The position numbers and the translations under genes were made by a program. The notes beneath the pieces were generated by a model. It was given only the letters and a program-made list of their open reading frames with translations, did no database searches and had not been told where the DNA came from. From Dyella_A sp050749815 (GTDB lineage Bacteria; Pseudomonadota; Gammaproteobacteria; Xanthomonadales; Rhodanobacteraceae), in the NCBI RefSeq assembly GCF_050749815.1, contig NZ_CP192735.1, positions 1,798,001-1,862,000 of the forward strand: a stretch of 64,000 bases of DNA, read 5' to 3'. This document shows positions 40,801 to 51,338 of the stretch, one piece after another. Each line of letters starts with the position of its first letter. The first letter of the stretch is position 1.

Positions 40801-42087
40801 TCAGGGCATCGCCCCCTGACTAGCCGGCGTAGGCAACGTCGCCACATTGACCAGAGGCGGCACACGGTAGAGCCGCCAAGCCACCAGCAACCCGGCCAGC
40901 ACCAGCACACCAACAAACGCCACCACCCCATGCCACCCATGCGAGGCGTAGAACAACCCGCCACCAGCACCCGCCAGGCTCGAGCCCATGTAATACGAGA
41001 ACAGATACATCGACGACGCCTGCGCCTTGGAGGCACCCGCGCGCCGCCCCACCCAGCTGCTGGCGATCGAGTGGCCGCCGAAGAAGCCGAAGGTGATCGC
41101 CACGATGCCCAGCACGATCAGCCACAGCGGCGTGAGCGCGGTGAGCGCCACGCCCACCAGCATCAGCGCGAAAGCCGTCCACAGCACCTTGCGCCGACCG
41201 AGCTGGCCGGCCAGGTGGCCCATCCACGCCGAGCTGAAGGTGCCGATGAGGTAGACGCTGAAGATCGCGCCGACCACCGCCTGGCTCAACGAGTACGGCG
41301 GTGCCAGCATGCGGTAGCCGATGTAGTTGTAGACGGTGACGAAGGCGCCCAGCAGCAGGAAGCCGGTGGCGAACAGCCACGGCAATGCGGCGTCGCGGAA
41401 CATCGCCGCGAAGCGCGCGAGCAGGCTGCGCAGGTTGAGCGGCTGGCGCACGAAGTGCCGCGACGGCGGCAGGCTGGCCCAGAACAGCAGCGCCGAGATG
41501 AGCCCGATGCCGCCCACCGTGGCCACGCCCACGCGCCAGCCGAAGTAGTCGGCCAGAACGCCGGCCACCAGCCGTCCGCCCATGCCGCCGATCGCGTTAC
41601 CAGCGATGTACAGGCCCATCCCTAAGCCGATGGAATCGGCGTGCATCTCCTCGCTGAGATAGGTCATCGCCACGGCGGGCAGGCCGCTCAGGGTAAGCCC
41701 CAGCAGCGTGCGCAGCACCAGCAGCATGTGCCAATCCGGCACCAGCGCGGTGGCCAGCACCAGCACCGCCGAGGACAGCAGCGATACGGCCATCACCGAC
41801 TTGCGCCCCACCGCATCGGACAGCGCGCCAGCGAACAGCATGGCGAAGGCGAGCACGCCGGTGGTGAGCGACAGCGACAACGCGCTGGCCGCTGCGCTTA
41901 CGCCGTAGTCGTGGCTGAACTGCGGCATCAGCGGCTGCACGCAGTACAACAGGCCGAACGTGGCCAGGCCGGCGGCGAACAGCGCGAGGTTGGTGCGGCG
42001 GAACGCGGGCGTGCCGTGGCGAATGGCGGTAGACGTGTCGGCCAGGCGGCCGTCGGCGGAAGCCGGAGTGGACATCGTGGAACACAT
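40801..42087 (-). CDS. MFS transporter (YnfM-like drug/arabinose exporter family)
   Basis: 428 residues with twelve predicted membrane helices. The MFS motif between helices 2 and 3 is D-A-V-G-R-K-S-V, and its C-half counterpart is Q-L-G-R-R-K-V-L. The N-terminal Y-C-V-Q-P-L-M-P-Q-F and L-S-L-S-L-T-T-G-V-L-A stretches resemble YnfM/YdhP-type proton-driven exporters. Substrate unknown. ATG at 42087 or 42075; neither has a good Shine-Dalgarno. Confidence 0.88.
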   Translation of the reverse strand: MCSTMSTPASADGRLADTSTAIRHGTPAFRRTNLALFAAGLATFGLLYCVQPLMPQFSHDYGVSAAASALSLSLTTGVLAFAMLFAGALSDAVGRKSVMAVSLLSSAVLVLATALVPDWHMLLVLRTLLGLTLSGLPAVAMTYLSEEMHADSIGLGMGLYIAGNAIGGMGGRLVAGVLADYFGWRVGVATVGGIGLISALLFWASLPPSRHFVRQPLNLRSLLARFAAMFRDAALPWLFATGFLLLGAFVTVYNYIGYRMLAPPYSLSQAVVGAIFSVYLIGTFSSAWMGHLAGQLGRRKVLWTAFALMLVGVALTALTPLWLIVLGIVAITFGFFGGHSIASSWVGRRAGASKAQASSMYLFSYYMGSSLAGAGGGLFYASHGWHGVVAFVGVLVLAGLLVAWRLYRVPPLVNVATLPTPASQGAMP

Positions 42088-42126
42088 CGCTGGACTGACG
42101 CAGGCCAGGCGCCTGCACGCGCCAGC

Positions 42127-43503
42127 TTAAACCGTGCGCTGGTCGGTCCGCGTCAGCGGCAGGCGCAGCGTCACCTCCAATCCCCCGCCTGGCGCGTTGG
42201 CGGCGCGCACGCTGCCGCCGTGCACCTGCACCACGCGCTGCACGATGCCCAGCCCCAGGCCAAGCCCGTCGGCGTGCGCCGCATTGCTGCCGCGGAAGAA
42301 CGGCCTAAACAGCATCGCCAGCTCCGGCTCCGGCACGCCGGGGCCGTGATCGCGCACGGTCAGTTCCACTTCGCCGTGATCCAACGGCGCCAGCACCAGC
42401 TCGACCGCCGTGCCCGGTGCGCCGAACTTGATCGCGTTGCCCAGCACGTTGTCGACCGCGCGCTCCAGCAGCTGGGCGTTGCCGCTGACCGGCGCCTCGG
42501 CATCAGCCCGCACGTTGAGCTGGATGTGGCGCGCGCCGGCTTCCAACGTGGCGCGCGCGGCGGCATCGCGGACCAGCGCGGCGAGATCCACCACGTCTGC
42601 CTGCATGCCCGGCAGGCCGCCTTCCAGTCGCGACAGCGCCAGCATCTCGCCGGTGAGGCGATCCAGCCGCGCGATCTCCTGCTCGGCCTGGCGGAAGTAG
42701 CCGGCCGCTTCGGCTGGGCTGGCGCTGCGCTCGGCGAAATCGAGGATCAGCTGCAGCCGCGCCAGCGGCGAGCGCAGCTCGTGCGAGAGATCCTGCAGCA
42801 CGCCGCGATCGTGCGCGACCAGCGCCTCGATGCGCTCGGCCATCGCGTCGAAATCGCCGGCGAGCTGGGCCAGCTCGTCACGTCGCGAGCGTCCGCGCCA
42901 GTGGACGCGCGCAGACAGCTCGCCCGCCGCCATCCGCTGCGTGGTGGCGCGCAGGGCCGCCACCGGGCGCGCCACACTGCGGGCGATCCACCAGCCGATG
43001 CCACCCACCAGCAGCAACGACAGCACCGCCTGCACGGTAAGCTCGATGCGCTGACGCGTGTGCTGGCGCAAGCGCGTGTGCGAGCGACTCAGCGCGACCA
43101 GCTGGTAGCTGCGCCCGTCGCTGCCGGACACCGCCTGTACGGCGAGATACAGGCCGGGCCGCGGCTGCATCAAAAGATCGTGCCCGGCGCCCAGCAGGTT
43201 GGGCAGGTCGCGCTGGATCGGGCCATACAGGCGGAACGGCGACAGCGCTCGGCCATGCTCGAACAGCGTCGCCTCGATGCCTTCGTGCCGCTGCGCCTGC
43301 GACCATGCCTGCAGGGCCGGCTCGCCACCGGACTGGTAGGCGTCGCGCGCATCGCTGGCGAGCGTGGGCCAGTCGATCTCCACCGCGGTGGAGTACTCGA
43401 TGAAGCGCTGCGCCAGCGCGCCACCGACGAACAGCACCACCAGGTTGGCCAGGCAGAAACCCAGCAGCAAGCGCCAATAGAGCGAGCTGCGCAGCGGATT
43501 CAT
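42127..43503 (-). CDS. Sensor histidine kinase, CpxA-like
   Basis: 458 residues. Membrane helix at about 10-30, periplasmic sensor region of about 130 residues, second helix at about 170-190, HAMP (A-R-P-V-A-A-L-R-A-T-T), the phospho-acceptor D-L-S-H241-E-L-R-S-P-L-A-R and an HATPase_c domain (D-N-V-L-G-N-A-I-K-F, D-H-G-P-G-V-P, G-L-G-L-G-I-V). Domain order and the adjacent regulator and CpxP-type protein indicate an envelope-stress sensor like CpxA. It overlaps the regulator gene by four bases. Confidence 0.9.
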   Translation of the reverse strand: MNPLRSSLYWRLLLGFCLANLVVLFVGGALAQRFIEYSTAVEIDWPTLASDARDAYQSGGEPALQAWSQAQRHEGIEATLFEHGRALSPFRLYGPIQRDLPNLLGAGHDLLMQPRPGLYLAVQAVSGSDGRSYQLVALSRSHTRLRQHTRQRIELTVQAVLSLLLVGGIGWWIARSVARPVAALRATTQRMAAGELSARVHWRGRSRRDELAQLAGDFDAMAERIEALVAHDRGVLQDLSHELRSPLARLQLILDFAERSASPAEAAGYFRQAEQEIARLDRLTGEMLALSRLEGGLPGMQADVVDLAALVRDAAARATLEAGARHIQLNVRADAEAPVSGNAQLLERAVDNVLGNAIKFGAPGTAVELVLAPLDHGEVELTVRDHGPGVPEPELAMLFRPFFRGSNAAHADGLGLGLGIVQRVVQVHGGSVRAANAPGGGLEVTLRLPLTRTDQRTV

Positions 43504-44195
43504 GCCGCCCCCGCCAGCAGCAGGTAGCCAGAACCGCGCACCGATTCGATGCGCGGCGCCGCGTCGGAGGCCTCGGCCAGCTTGTGGCGCAGGCGGCTCA
43601 CGTGCACGTCGATGCTGCGGTCGAAACGCTCCAGTTCGCGGCCCAGCGACAGGCGCGTCAGCGTCGCCTTGTCCACCACTTCGCCAGCGCGCTGCGCCAG
43701 CGCGAGCAGCAACTGGAACTCCGCGCCGGTGAGGTTGAGCTCGCGCGCACCCACGTACGCCTGGCGATCGCCCGGCTGCAGCCGCAGCGCACCGACCTGC
43801 ACGTTGGCCGCCGCCTCTGGATTCTGCCGGCGCAGCTGCGCGCGCACGCGCGCCAGCAGCTCGCGCGGCAGGCAGGGCTTGGCGAGGTAGTCGTCGGCGC
43901 CCAGCTCCAGCCCGATCACCCGGTCCACCGGCTCGCCGCGGGCGGACAGCATGATCACCGGCAGACGCTGCTGCAGGCGCAGCTCGCGCAGGGTTTCCAG
44001 GCCGTCGCGGCCGGGCATCATCACGTCGAGGATCAGCAGATCCGGCCGCTGCGCGCCGTCGCGCAGGTGCGCCAGGGCGGCTTCGCCATCGTGCACCACG
44101 TCCACGGTGAAACCCTCGCGCTGCAGGTAGTCGGCCAGCAGGCGGGTCAGGGCGCGATCGTCGTCGGCGAGCAGGATGCGGGGCATGGGGGACAT
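43500..44195 (-). CDS. Response regulator, OmpR/CpxR-like
   Basis: 231 residues: receiver domain with phospho-acceptor L-I-L-D57-V-M-M-P-G and Lys in Y-L-A-K-P-C, then an OmpR-type winged helix (L-N-L-T-G-A-E-F-Q-L-L, S-I-D-V-H-V-S-R-L-R-H-K-L, V-R-G-S-G-Y-L-L). The next gene on the other strand encodes a CpxP/Spy protein, and a GTAAA-N5-GTAAA box lies between them. ATG at 44195 or 44186; the choice does not affect the domains. It probably regulates itself and the divergent gene. Confidence 0.93.
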   Translation of the reverse strand: MSPMPRILLADDDRALTRLLADYLQREGFTVDVVHDGEAALAHLRDGAQRPDLLILDVMMPGRDGLETLRELRLQQRLPVIMLSARGEPVDRVIGLELGADDYLAKPCLPRELLARVRAQLRRQNPEAAANVQVGALRLQPGDRQAYVGARELNLTGAEFQLLLALAQRAGEVVDKATLTRLSLGRELERFDRSIDVHVSRLRHKLAEASDAAPRIESVRGSGYLLLAGAA

Positions 44196-44227
44196 TCCAG
44201 TGGGTCCGCGACGCGCGCGCCACGGGC

Positions 44228-44242
44228 TTTACCGATCTTTAC
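44228..44242 (-). promoter_or_regulatory. CpxR box
   Basis: On the minus strand this reads GTAAAGATCGGTAAA, an exact GTAAA-N5-GTAAA, the E. coli CpxR consensus. It lies 33 bases upstream of the response-regulator start and about 75 bases upstream of the divergent CpxP-type gene, suiting control of both. Confidence 0.8.
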
Positions 44243-44317
44243 GTTTGCGCAAAGAACATACACGCAACAGTGTCGTCCAATGCTCACCACTCCCCACCCA
44301 AGCAAGAGGTGTCCCCC

Positions 44318-44824
44318 ATGCGCAAGACGACTTCCCTCGGTTTCATCCTGGCCTCGGCGCTGGCACTCACCGGTGCGGCCTACGCGGCTACCGGCGGTCA
44401 CGACGGCGACCGCCACTTCGGCGGTCACGGCCACCGCGGCCATCACGGCATGCACGAGGCGTTCGCCAAACTCAACCTCACCGATGCGCAGAAGGCCAGC
44501 ATCAAGCAGATCACCCAGGCCAGCCGCGAGCAGAACAAGGGCCAGTGGCAGGCGCTGCGCACCCAGCGCGAAGCGTTCGGGCAGATGACGCCGGACCAGG
44601 TCGGTTACCAGGCCGCGGCCGCCCGCCTGGCGCAGGTTGAGGGCCAGGCCACCCAGGCCCGTATCGAGCAGCGTGCCAAGGTGAAGGCGCAGATCTACGC
44701 CGTGCTGACGCCGGCGCAGAAGGCCCAGCTGGCCACGATGCGCAGCGAGCGCGAAGCCCGCCGCGAGCAGTGGAAGGAGTTCCGCAAGAGCCACCCCGCT
44801 CCGACGGCCAGCACCGCGCAGTAA
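44318..44824 (+). CDS. Periplasmic CpxP/Spy-family protein
   Basis: 168 residues. Signal peptide (about 1-23, G-A-A-Y-A), a His-rich segment (H-D-G-D-R-H-F-G-G-H-G-H-R-G-H-H) likely to bind metal, and two LTxxQ-type motifs (L-T-D-A-Q-K-A-S, L-T-P-A-Q-K-A-Q) on a long helical domain, as in Spy and CpxP chaperone-like proteins. AGAGG before the ATG at 44318. A CpxR box upstream makes it the likely output, and feedback regulator, of the CpxAR-like pair. Confidence 0.88.
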   Translation: MRKTTSLGFILASALALTGAAYAATGGHDGDRHFGGHGHRGHHGMHEAFAKLNLTDAQKASIKQITQASREQNKGQWQALRTQREAFGQMTPDQVGYQAAAARLAQVEGQATQARIEQRAKVKAQIYAVLTPAQKAQLATMRSEREARREQWKEFRKSHPAPTASTAQ

Positions 44825-44847
44825 AACGGGCAAACCGTCCGTTGCTG

Positions 44848-44880
44848 GAGGCGCCCGCGCAAGCGGGCGCCTCTTTCTTT
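44848..44880 (+). terminator. Rho-independent terminator
   Basis: A perfect 11-base stem GAGGCGCCCGC / GCGGGCGCCTC around a GCAA tetraloop, then TTTCTTT, 23 bases after the CpxP-type gene. Confidence 0.9.
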
Positions 44881-44975
44881 GCGACCGCCGCCTGCACGCC
44901 GCGCCCACGCCGGGCAGCCATTGTCTTCATCGGCGAGAACTGAGGATCGCAACGCCGCCCCACGGAGTGACCGCG

Positions 44976-45599
44976 ATGAGGACCCTTCGCCCGCTGCTGG
45001 CCCTGTTCGGACTGGCGCTTGCCGCCTGCCACGACCGCGCGCCACCCGCGCCACACGCCGACACGCCTCCCGCCGAGACGCCGGCGCCGCGCACATTCAG
45101 CGAGGCCACACTGGGCCTGACGCTGCCCGTGCCCTCAGGCATGACGCTGCGCCGCGACTTCCAGCGCAGCTATCTCGACGCCGGCGCCTGGCAGACGTTT
45201 GCGGGAGAGAACAGCCAGGGCCGGCCACTGGGCGCCCTGGTGATGGACGGCTCCAACAAGATCACCGCCGGCGAACTGCGCGTAAGCGAGAGCGACGCGG
45301 CCGAGGCGCTGGCCCATTGCGAAGACATTCCCGCCAGCGCGGCGCCGGATTCTACCTCGATCGAGAAGCTCGACGGCGTGGCGTTCCAGCACTTCCGCGC
45401 CGGCGACGCGGCAATGAGCCACTACCTGAAGGTCGACGGCTACCGCGCCGTGCGCGCGGGCCACTGCGTGGCGATCGACCTGCTGGTATACGGCACGCGG
45501 CCGGAGGTGTACGACCCGCCGGCCACTCCACCGTTCACGGAAAACCAGGCGTGGAGCGCCCTGCATGCGGCGCTGGGTGGGCTGCACTGGACGCACTGA
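44976..45599 (+). CDS. Lipoprotein of unknown function
   Basis: 207 residues with a lipobox (L-A-L-A-A-C) near residue 18, a proline-rich linker, and a mixed alpha/beta domain with two cysteines (A-H-C-E-D-I, G-H-C-V-A-I) that may pair. GGAG eight bases before the ATG at 44976 supports the start. Not recognised; convergent with the HlyD-type gene. Confidence 0.7.
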   Translation: MRTLRPLLALFGLALAACHDRAPPAPHADTPPAETPAPRTFSEATLGLTLPVPSGMTLRRDFQRSYLDAGAWQTFAGENSQGRPLGALVMDGSNKITAGELRVSESDAAEALAHCEDIPASAAPDSTSIEKLDGVAFQHFRAGDAAMSHYLKVDGYRAVRAGHCVAIDLLVYGTRPEVYDPPATPPFTENQAWSALHAALGGLHWTH

Positions 45600-45615
45600 T
45601 GCACTGACCTATGGC

Positions 45616-46803
45616 TTACGGCTCCACCACACGCACGCGCTGGCCATCGGCCAGGCGGTCGTCCGGATACGCCACCACCTGATCGCCCTCGCGCAGGCCG
45701 GCAAGTACCGCCACCGCGCCGTCGCCCTCGGTGCCTGGCGTCACCGCCACCCGATGCGCGCGGCCGCCCTCTACCCGATACGCCGCCCAGCGCCGGCCGT
45801 CGCGGAACAGCGCGCTCGAGGCCACCTGCAGCACGTTGGCCTGGCGCGCCACCTCGAACTGCACCTCGACGCGGAAATCGTCGCCGAGCGCGGCCCACTG
45901 CGCGGGCGGCGAGGTGATGTCGAGCCAGACCTGGGTGCGCTGTTCCTCCACGCCGAGCGCGGAGATCTTGGTGAAGGCACCGGGTTCAACTCGCGCCACG
46001 CGTGCCTCCAGCGGCGCCGCGCCGCCCCAGCGCAGGATGCGTGCCGGCGTTCCCGGCTGCAGCCGCAGCGCCTGTTGCGACAGCGCCTGGACCATCACCT
46101 CGAGCGTGCGCAGGTCGCCCACTTCGAGCAGCGGCTGGCCGGCGGCCACGGCCACTGCGCTCTCCTGATAACGGCGCAGCAGCACGCCGTCGATCGGCGA
46201 GCGCAGCGCCACCGCGTGGCCGCCGGCCCGGCCCTGCCCCTGCAGTAAGGCCAGCAGCGCCGCGTGCTGCTGCGCCGCGGCCTGCTGCTCGGCCTCGGCC
46301 GCCGCGGCCATCGCGCGGGCGCGATCCACCCGCGCTTCGGCTTCGTCCAGCGCGGCCACGCTGACCACGCCGCCGGCGCCGAGCGTGCGCATGCGCGATA
46401 CGTCGCGCTGCGCCAGCGCCGCATCGCTGCGCGCGGCGGCCAGGCGCTGCGCGGCGGCCTGCCGAGCCGCCGCGGCGGCCTGCGCCTCGGCTTCCAGCCG
46501 CACGCGGTTGGCCGGATCAATCAGCGCCGCCGGCAGCGGTTCGATCACCGCCAGCACCTGGCCGACCTGCACCGTGGCGCCGGGCAGCAGATCGATCCGC
46601 TGGACCGTGCCGGCGATCGGTGCGGAGAGCACCCAGCGCCGCGGCAGCCGGGTGCGGCCTTCCTCCTCGAAGCGCTCCACCAGCGGGCCACGCGTGACGC
46701 GCGCCAGCTCCACCGGTCGCGGCGCCGTCTGCAGCGCCCACCACGCCACCGCAGCGAGGGCGGCGCAGGCGACCACGGCGACAGCGAGATGGGTGCGCTT
46801 CAT
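45616..46803 (-). CDS. HlyD/MFP-type periplasmic adaptor subunit
   Basis: 395 residues. One N-terminal membrane helix (about 5-24), barrel and lipoyl halves (I-A-G-T-V-Q-R-I-D-L-L-P-G and L-R-S-P-I-D-G-V-L), a long alpha-helical hairpin rich in Ala and Gln between them, and C-terminal barrel domain. It is the adaptor of an ABC-type export system of the DevBCA/MacAB kind; the genes run ATPase, permease, adaptor on the minus strand with gaps of under 10 bases. Cargo unknown. Confidence 0.88.
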   Translation of the reverse strand: MKRTHLAVAVVACAALAAVAWWALQTAPRPVELARVTRGPLVERFEEEGRTRLPRRWVLSAPIAGTVQRIDLLPGATVQVGQVLAVIEPLPAALIDPANRVRLEAEAQAAAAARQAAAQRLAAARSDAALAQRDVSRMRTLGAGGVVSVAALDEAEARVDRARAMAAAAEAEQQAAAQQHAALLALLQGQGRAGGHAVALRSPIDGVLLRRYQESAVAVAAGQPLLEVGDLRTLEVMVQALSQQALRLQPGTPARILRWGGAAPLEARVARVEPGAFTKISALGVEEQRTQVWLDITSPPAQWAALGDDFRVEVQFEVARQANVLQVASSALFRDGRRWAAYRVEGGRAHRVAVTPGTEGDGAVAVLAGLREGDQVVAYPDDRLADGQRVRVVEP

Positions 46804-46812
46804 GGGCAGGTC

Positions 46813-49175
46813 TCACTCACGGGTCTTGAGCACGGCGATCAGATCCAGCCGCGCGATGCGCCGGCGCACCAGCAGCGCGGAGAATACGCTGGCGCCCAGC
46901 ACGGTAAGCCCGGCGAAGGCGTAGGTGGCGGTGGTCAGCCGCACCGGCACGCGGAACAGTTCGGACTGGAAGCCCTGCACCATCAGCCAGCACAGCCCCC
47001 AGCCCGCGGCGAAGCCGAACGGCAGCGACAGCAGCACCAGCACGCCGAGCTCGCCCAGCAGCAGCGCGCTCACCTCGCCCTCGGTCATGCCCAGTACGCG
47101 CAGGCTGGCCAGCTCGCGGCCGCGTTCGGACAGGCTGATGCGGGCGGCGTTGTAGACCAGCCCCACGTTGATCAGCGCGCCCAGCAGCGCGGCGATCCAG
47201 GTGAACGCGCGCATGCTCTCGGCCATGGTGGCGTAGAAGCTGCGGATGCCGGCCTGCCGCGCGCTGACGCCGGCCACCCACGGTCGCCGGTCCAGCCGCG
47301 CATACAGCGCCGGCTCCGCGCCCGGCGTCACGCCGAGCAGCACGCCGGAGATCACGTCGCCGTCGCCCAGCACGCGGTTGAGCGCATCGAGCGCCATGTA
47401 GCCCTGTGCACCGATCGGCTCGGGCACGAAGCCGGCCACGCGCAGCTCGCGACGCCGGCGGTGGCCGTCCAGCGCCTGCACCTGCACGGTGTCGCCGGGT
47501 GCCAACGCGAGACGGTCACGCAGGTAGTCGGTGAGCAGCACTCCGTCGCCGCGCGGCACCAGCGGGCGCAGCTGCGTATCGCGCGGACGACTGAGCACCG
47601 CATCGGGTGGCAGTCCCTCGATCACCGTGCGATAGCGACGCGCGCCGTGCACCAGTTGCACCGACACGATGCGCACCGGCTCGGCCACGCGCACGCCCGG
47701 CAGCGCGGCCAGCTCGAACAATGCGGCACGCGAGGCCGGGTCGATGAAGGTGACGCTGAGATCCTGGTGCTGCGCCAGACTCAGCTGGGTATCGACCATG
47801 TAATCGATGGCATCGCCCTGGAAGCGTCCCACCGCCATCACCGCGGAGGCCAGCGCCAGCCCGGTGACGGTGGCGAACGCGCGCCACGGACGACGCGCCA
47901 GGTCACGCAGCGCGATGCGCGAGGACGGCGACAGCCAGCGCTGCACACCGAGGCGCTCCACCAGCGCCGGCCCGAACCGCGGCGGCGATGGCGGGCGCAT
48001 CGCCTCGGCCGGTGGCAGCCGCGCTGCGGCATGGAGCGCCATCAACGCACCGCCCGCCGCCGCGCCCAGGCTCACCGCCAGCGCCACGGTCACCGCGCGC
48101 GTATCGAGCGCGTAGGCCAGATAAGGAAAGCGATAGATGCCCTGGTAGACATGCGCCAGCCAGCTCCCCAGCAAGGCCCCACCGCCGATGCCCAGCAGCG
48201 CGCCGACCAGCGCAATGGAGCCGGCGATCGCGAGGTAATGCAGCGCGAGGCGGTAATCGGGATAACCGAATGCCTTGAGCACGCCGATCTGCTCGCGCTG
48301 CGTGCCGATCAGGCGCATCAGCACCACGTGCAGCAGGAACGCCGCCACGCCCAGGAAGATCGCCGGAAACAGTCGCGCCATGGTGCGCAGCTGGCGCATC
48401 TCCTCTTCCAGATAGCGCGCCGAGGTCTGCTCGTGGCGGCCGTACGCGCCCACGCCGCCGTAGCGCGCGAGCAGCGCATCCAGCGCGGTGATGGTGGGCG
48501 CGGCCGACACGCCACCGGCCAGCTGCAGCACCACGTTGTTGAACGCGCCATCCATGCCCAGCGCCTTCTCCATCGCGTGGCGGTTCATCCACAGCACGGC
48601 GAAGCGCTTGAAGTCCGGGAACACGGCGCCCGGCGGGTTCTGGTAGACGTACTCCGGCGAACTGCCGATGCCGACCACGCGCAGCGTGCGCTGGCGTCCG
48701 CGCAGGATCAGCTGCACCTGGTCCCCCACGCGCAATGCATGCGCCGAGGCGAACGCCTCGCCCAGCACCACCTCATTGTCCGCATCCGGCGAAGGCAACC
48801 GGCCGCTGCGCAGCTGCACGCGATTCAGCCGCGGCTGCCCGCCCTCGATCGGCAACGACACCACCTCGGCGCGCACCGGCTCGTTGAAGCCGGACAGCGC
48901 GAGCGTGCCGGGCGCCAGCAGGCGCGTCTGCACCGTCTGCACGCCGGGGATCGCCGCCAGCCGGGGCGTCAGCGTGTCGGGCGCGCGCACCAGCGGTGCC
49001 CATAGATCGGCCAGCGCGCCCTCGCGGTAGAACTGCGCACGCGTGTTCATCAGCGAGGCGTAGGTGGACTGCGACATCACCAGCGTGGCGACGCCGCCGG
49101 CGATCACCAGCGCGATCGCCAGCGCCTGCCCGCGCAGGTGCCACAGATCGCGACGCGCCTTGCGCGCCAGCGCGC

Positions 49176-49179
<4 letters not shown>
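46813..49179 (-). CDS. ABC transporter permease, FtsX-like (DevC/MacB superfamily)
   Basis: 788 residues starting at a GTG that overlaps the ATPase stop (GTGA). It has two FtsX-type halves: an N-terminal helix then a large extracytoplasmic domain, three helices, a second extracytoplasmic domain, and three more helices, as in permeases of the MacB superfamily. Segments such as I-G-V-L-K-A-F-G-Y and L-R-V-L-G-M-T mark the FtsX domains. It mechanically couples to the adaptor rather than importing a solute. Part of a three-gene operon. Confidence 0.85.
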
Positions 49180-49907
<728 letters not shown>

Positions 49908-50037
49908 GCACACCCTCATTGCCAACGCCGCCCGCGGACGGCCACGGCATCGAGCCTAGTCTCTGGCCGGGCGGCGTTTCATGACCTCGGACAATTGCGG
50001 ACACGATCGGCTGCTGCACGCCCCGCCGCCAGCGCGC

Positions 50038-50481
50038 TCAGCTGCGGACCGTCGTGGCCTCGGCGAGCAAGGCGGCGGCGCCTGCCGCGGCCACCTGCGC
50101 ATCCTGGGTGGACTGCATGCCCGAAACCCCGATGGCGCCGATCACGCAACCGTCGACGATCAGCGGCAGGCCACCGTCCAGCGGCAGCAGGTTGGACATG
50201 GCCAGTACCCGCAGGCCCAGGCCGCCGGCCTCGATGGCCTCTTCGAACAGCTTGCTGGGGCGGCGGAAATTCACCGCCGTCTCAGCCTTGGCCTGCGCCA
50301 CGGCCACGCTACCGTGCTGGGCGTCGTCCAGCGCATGCAACATCACCAGATGGCCGCCGCTGCCGACAATGGCGATCACCATCGGCCAGTCATTGCGCAC
50401 GGCCTCGGCCTGGGCGGCCGCCATCACGCGAGCGGCTTCGGCCAGGGCGATCGGCGCGCCATACGAAGGCGGGCGGCTCAT
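50038..50481 (-). CDS. GlcG/HbpS family protein
   Basis: 147 residues of the GlcG/HbpS family (heme-binding or corrinoid-associated fold). It has A-P-I-A-L-A-E-A-A-R-V-M-A-A-A and the C-terminal G-G-L-P-L-I-V-D-G-C-V-I-G-A-I-G-V-S-G motif of the family. It overlaps the hydrolase gene by ATGA and is last in a minus-strand operon with an aldo/keto reductase. Ligand or enzyme function is not determined. Confidence 0.82.
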   Translation of the reverse strand: MSRPPSYGAPIALAEAARVMAAAQAEAVRNDWPMVIAIVGSGGHLVMLHALDDAQHGSVAVAQAKAETAVNFRRPSKLFEEAIEAGGLGLRVLAMSNLLPLDGGLPLIVDGCVIGAIGVSGMQSTQDAQVAAAGAAALLAEATTVRS

Positions 50482-51326
50482 GCGCGCACCTCTGCGAAGA
50501 ACGCGCCGAGCAGCGGCAAGACGATGTCGGGCCGCTCGATGTCTGCGTGATGGCCCGCGTCCGGCACGCGCACCAGGCGGGCATTCGACAGGCCGGCCGC
50601 GAGGCGCTCGGACAGCTCGACGACCTCCGGCTGGTCCTCTTCGCCGACGATCAGCAGCACCGGCAGGTCCAGCTCGACCAGCCGCTCCAGCGCGGGCACT
50701 GCCGGAGTGCGTTGCAGAGTGGCGTGTTTCCAGTAACCGTCGTCGCGGCCGAAGTTCCACGCGCTCATCGCGGCAATGCGTTCGCGCGCCGCCGCACGGC
50801 TCTGCTCCGGCGCGCGGCGGGGGCCGTCGACAAACGCCCGCAGCGACGTTGCCACCAAGGCTTCGGCATCGCCGCTTTCCAGCGCGGCCAGAAAGGCCCG
50901 TGCTTCGGCTGTGCGACTGGCGTAGTGGCCCCAGTAGCCGGCGCCGATCAGGGCCAGCGCGCTGACGCGCTGCGGATACGCCACGGCGAAATCAAGCGCC
51001 GTAGCGGCGCCGCCCGAGCAGCCCACCAGCGCGGTGCGCCCGATATTGCAGGCGTCGAGCACGCGCGCCAGGTCGTCGTGATGCGAGAACGGCACGGCAG
51101 GCATGGACGAGCGGCCGAAACCGCGCAGGTCGTAGCGCAACACGCGATGCGTATCGGCCAGCGCGGCGAACGCGTCGTCCCACTGGCCGCTGTCGACCAG
51201 AAAGCCGTGCAGCATCGCGATGGCTTCGCCGCTGCCAGCCAGCTCGGCATGAAAATGCGCGCCGGCGGCCTCGATCCAGCGCGCCTGAGGCGCGCCGCTC
51301 TTCCTGTGCGAAAAAGTGACTGACAT
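50478..51326 (-). CDS. Alpha/beta-fold hydrolase
   Basis: 282 residues. Nucleophile elbow G-C-S-G-G-A-A, oxyanion loop L-H-G-F-L-V, R-Y-D-L-R-G-F-G-R-S, an acid in V-G-E-E-D-Q-P-E and the His in D-A-G-H-H-A-D-I. It is typical of haloalkane dehalogenase/3-oxoadipate enol-lactonase-like enzymes; substrate unknown. Twelve bases separate it from the reductase gene and it overlaps glcG, so the three form an operon. Confidence 0.85.
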   Translation of the reverse strand: MSVTFSHRKSGAPQARWIEAAGAHFHAELAGSGEAIAMLHGFLVDSGQWDDAFAALADTHRVLRYDLRGFGRSSMPAVPFSHHDDLARVLDACNIGRTALVGCSGGAATALDFAVAYPQRVSALALIGAGYWGHYASRTAEARAFLAALESGDAEALVATSLRAFVDGPRRAPEQSRAAARERIAAMSAWNFGRDDGYWKHATLQRTPAVPALERLVELDLPVLLIVGEEDQPEVVELSERLAAGLSNARLVRVPDAGHHADIERPDIVLPLLGAFFAEVRA

Positions 51327-51338
51327 AACGGGCTCTCC

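Noticed and set aside
40699..43527. Long plus-strand frames opposite the MFS and kinase genes
   Set aside because: Gln/His/Arg-rich antisense readings typical of high-GC DNA, without motifs.
43504..44223. N-terminal extension of the histidine kinase frame
   Set aside because: It is an antiphase reading of the response regulator; the ATG at 43503 begins the first membrane helix.
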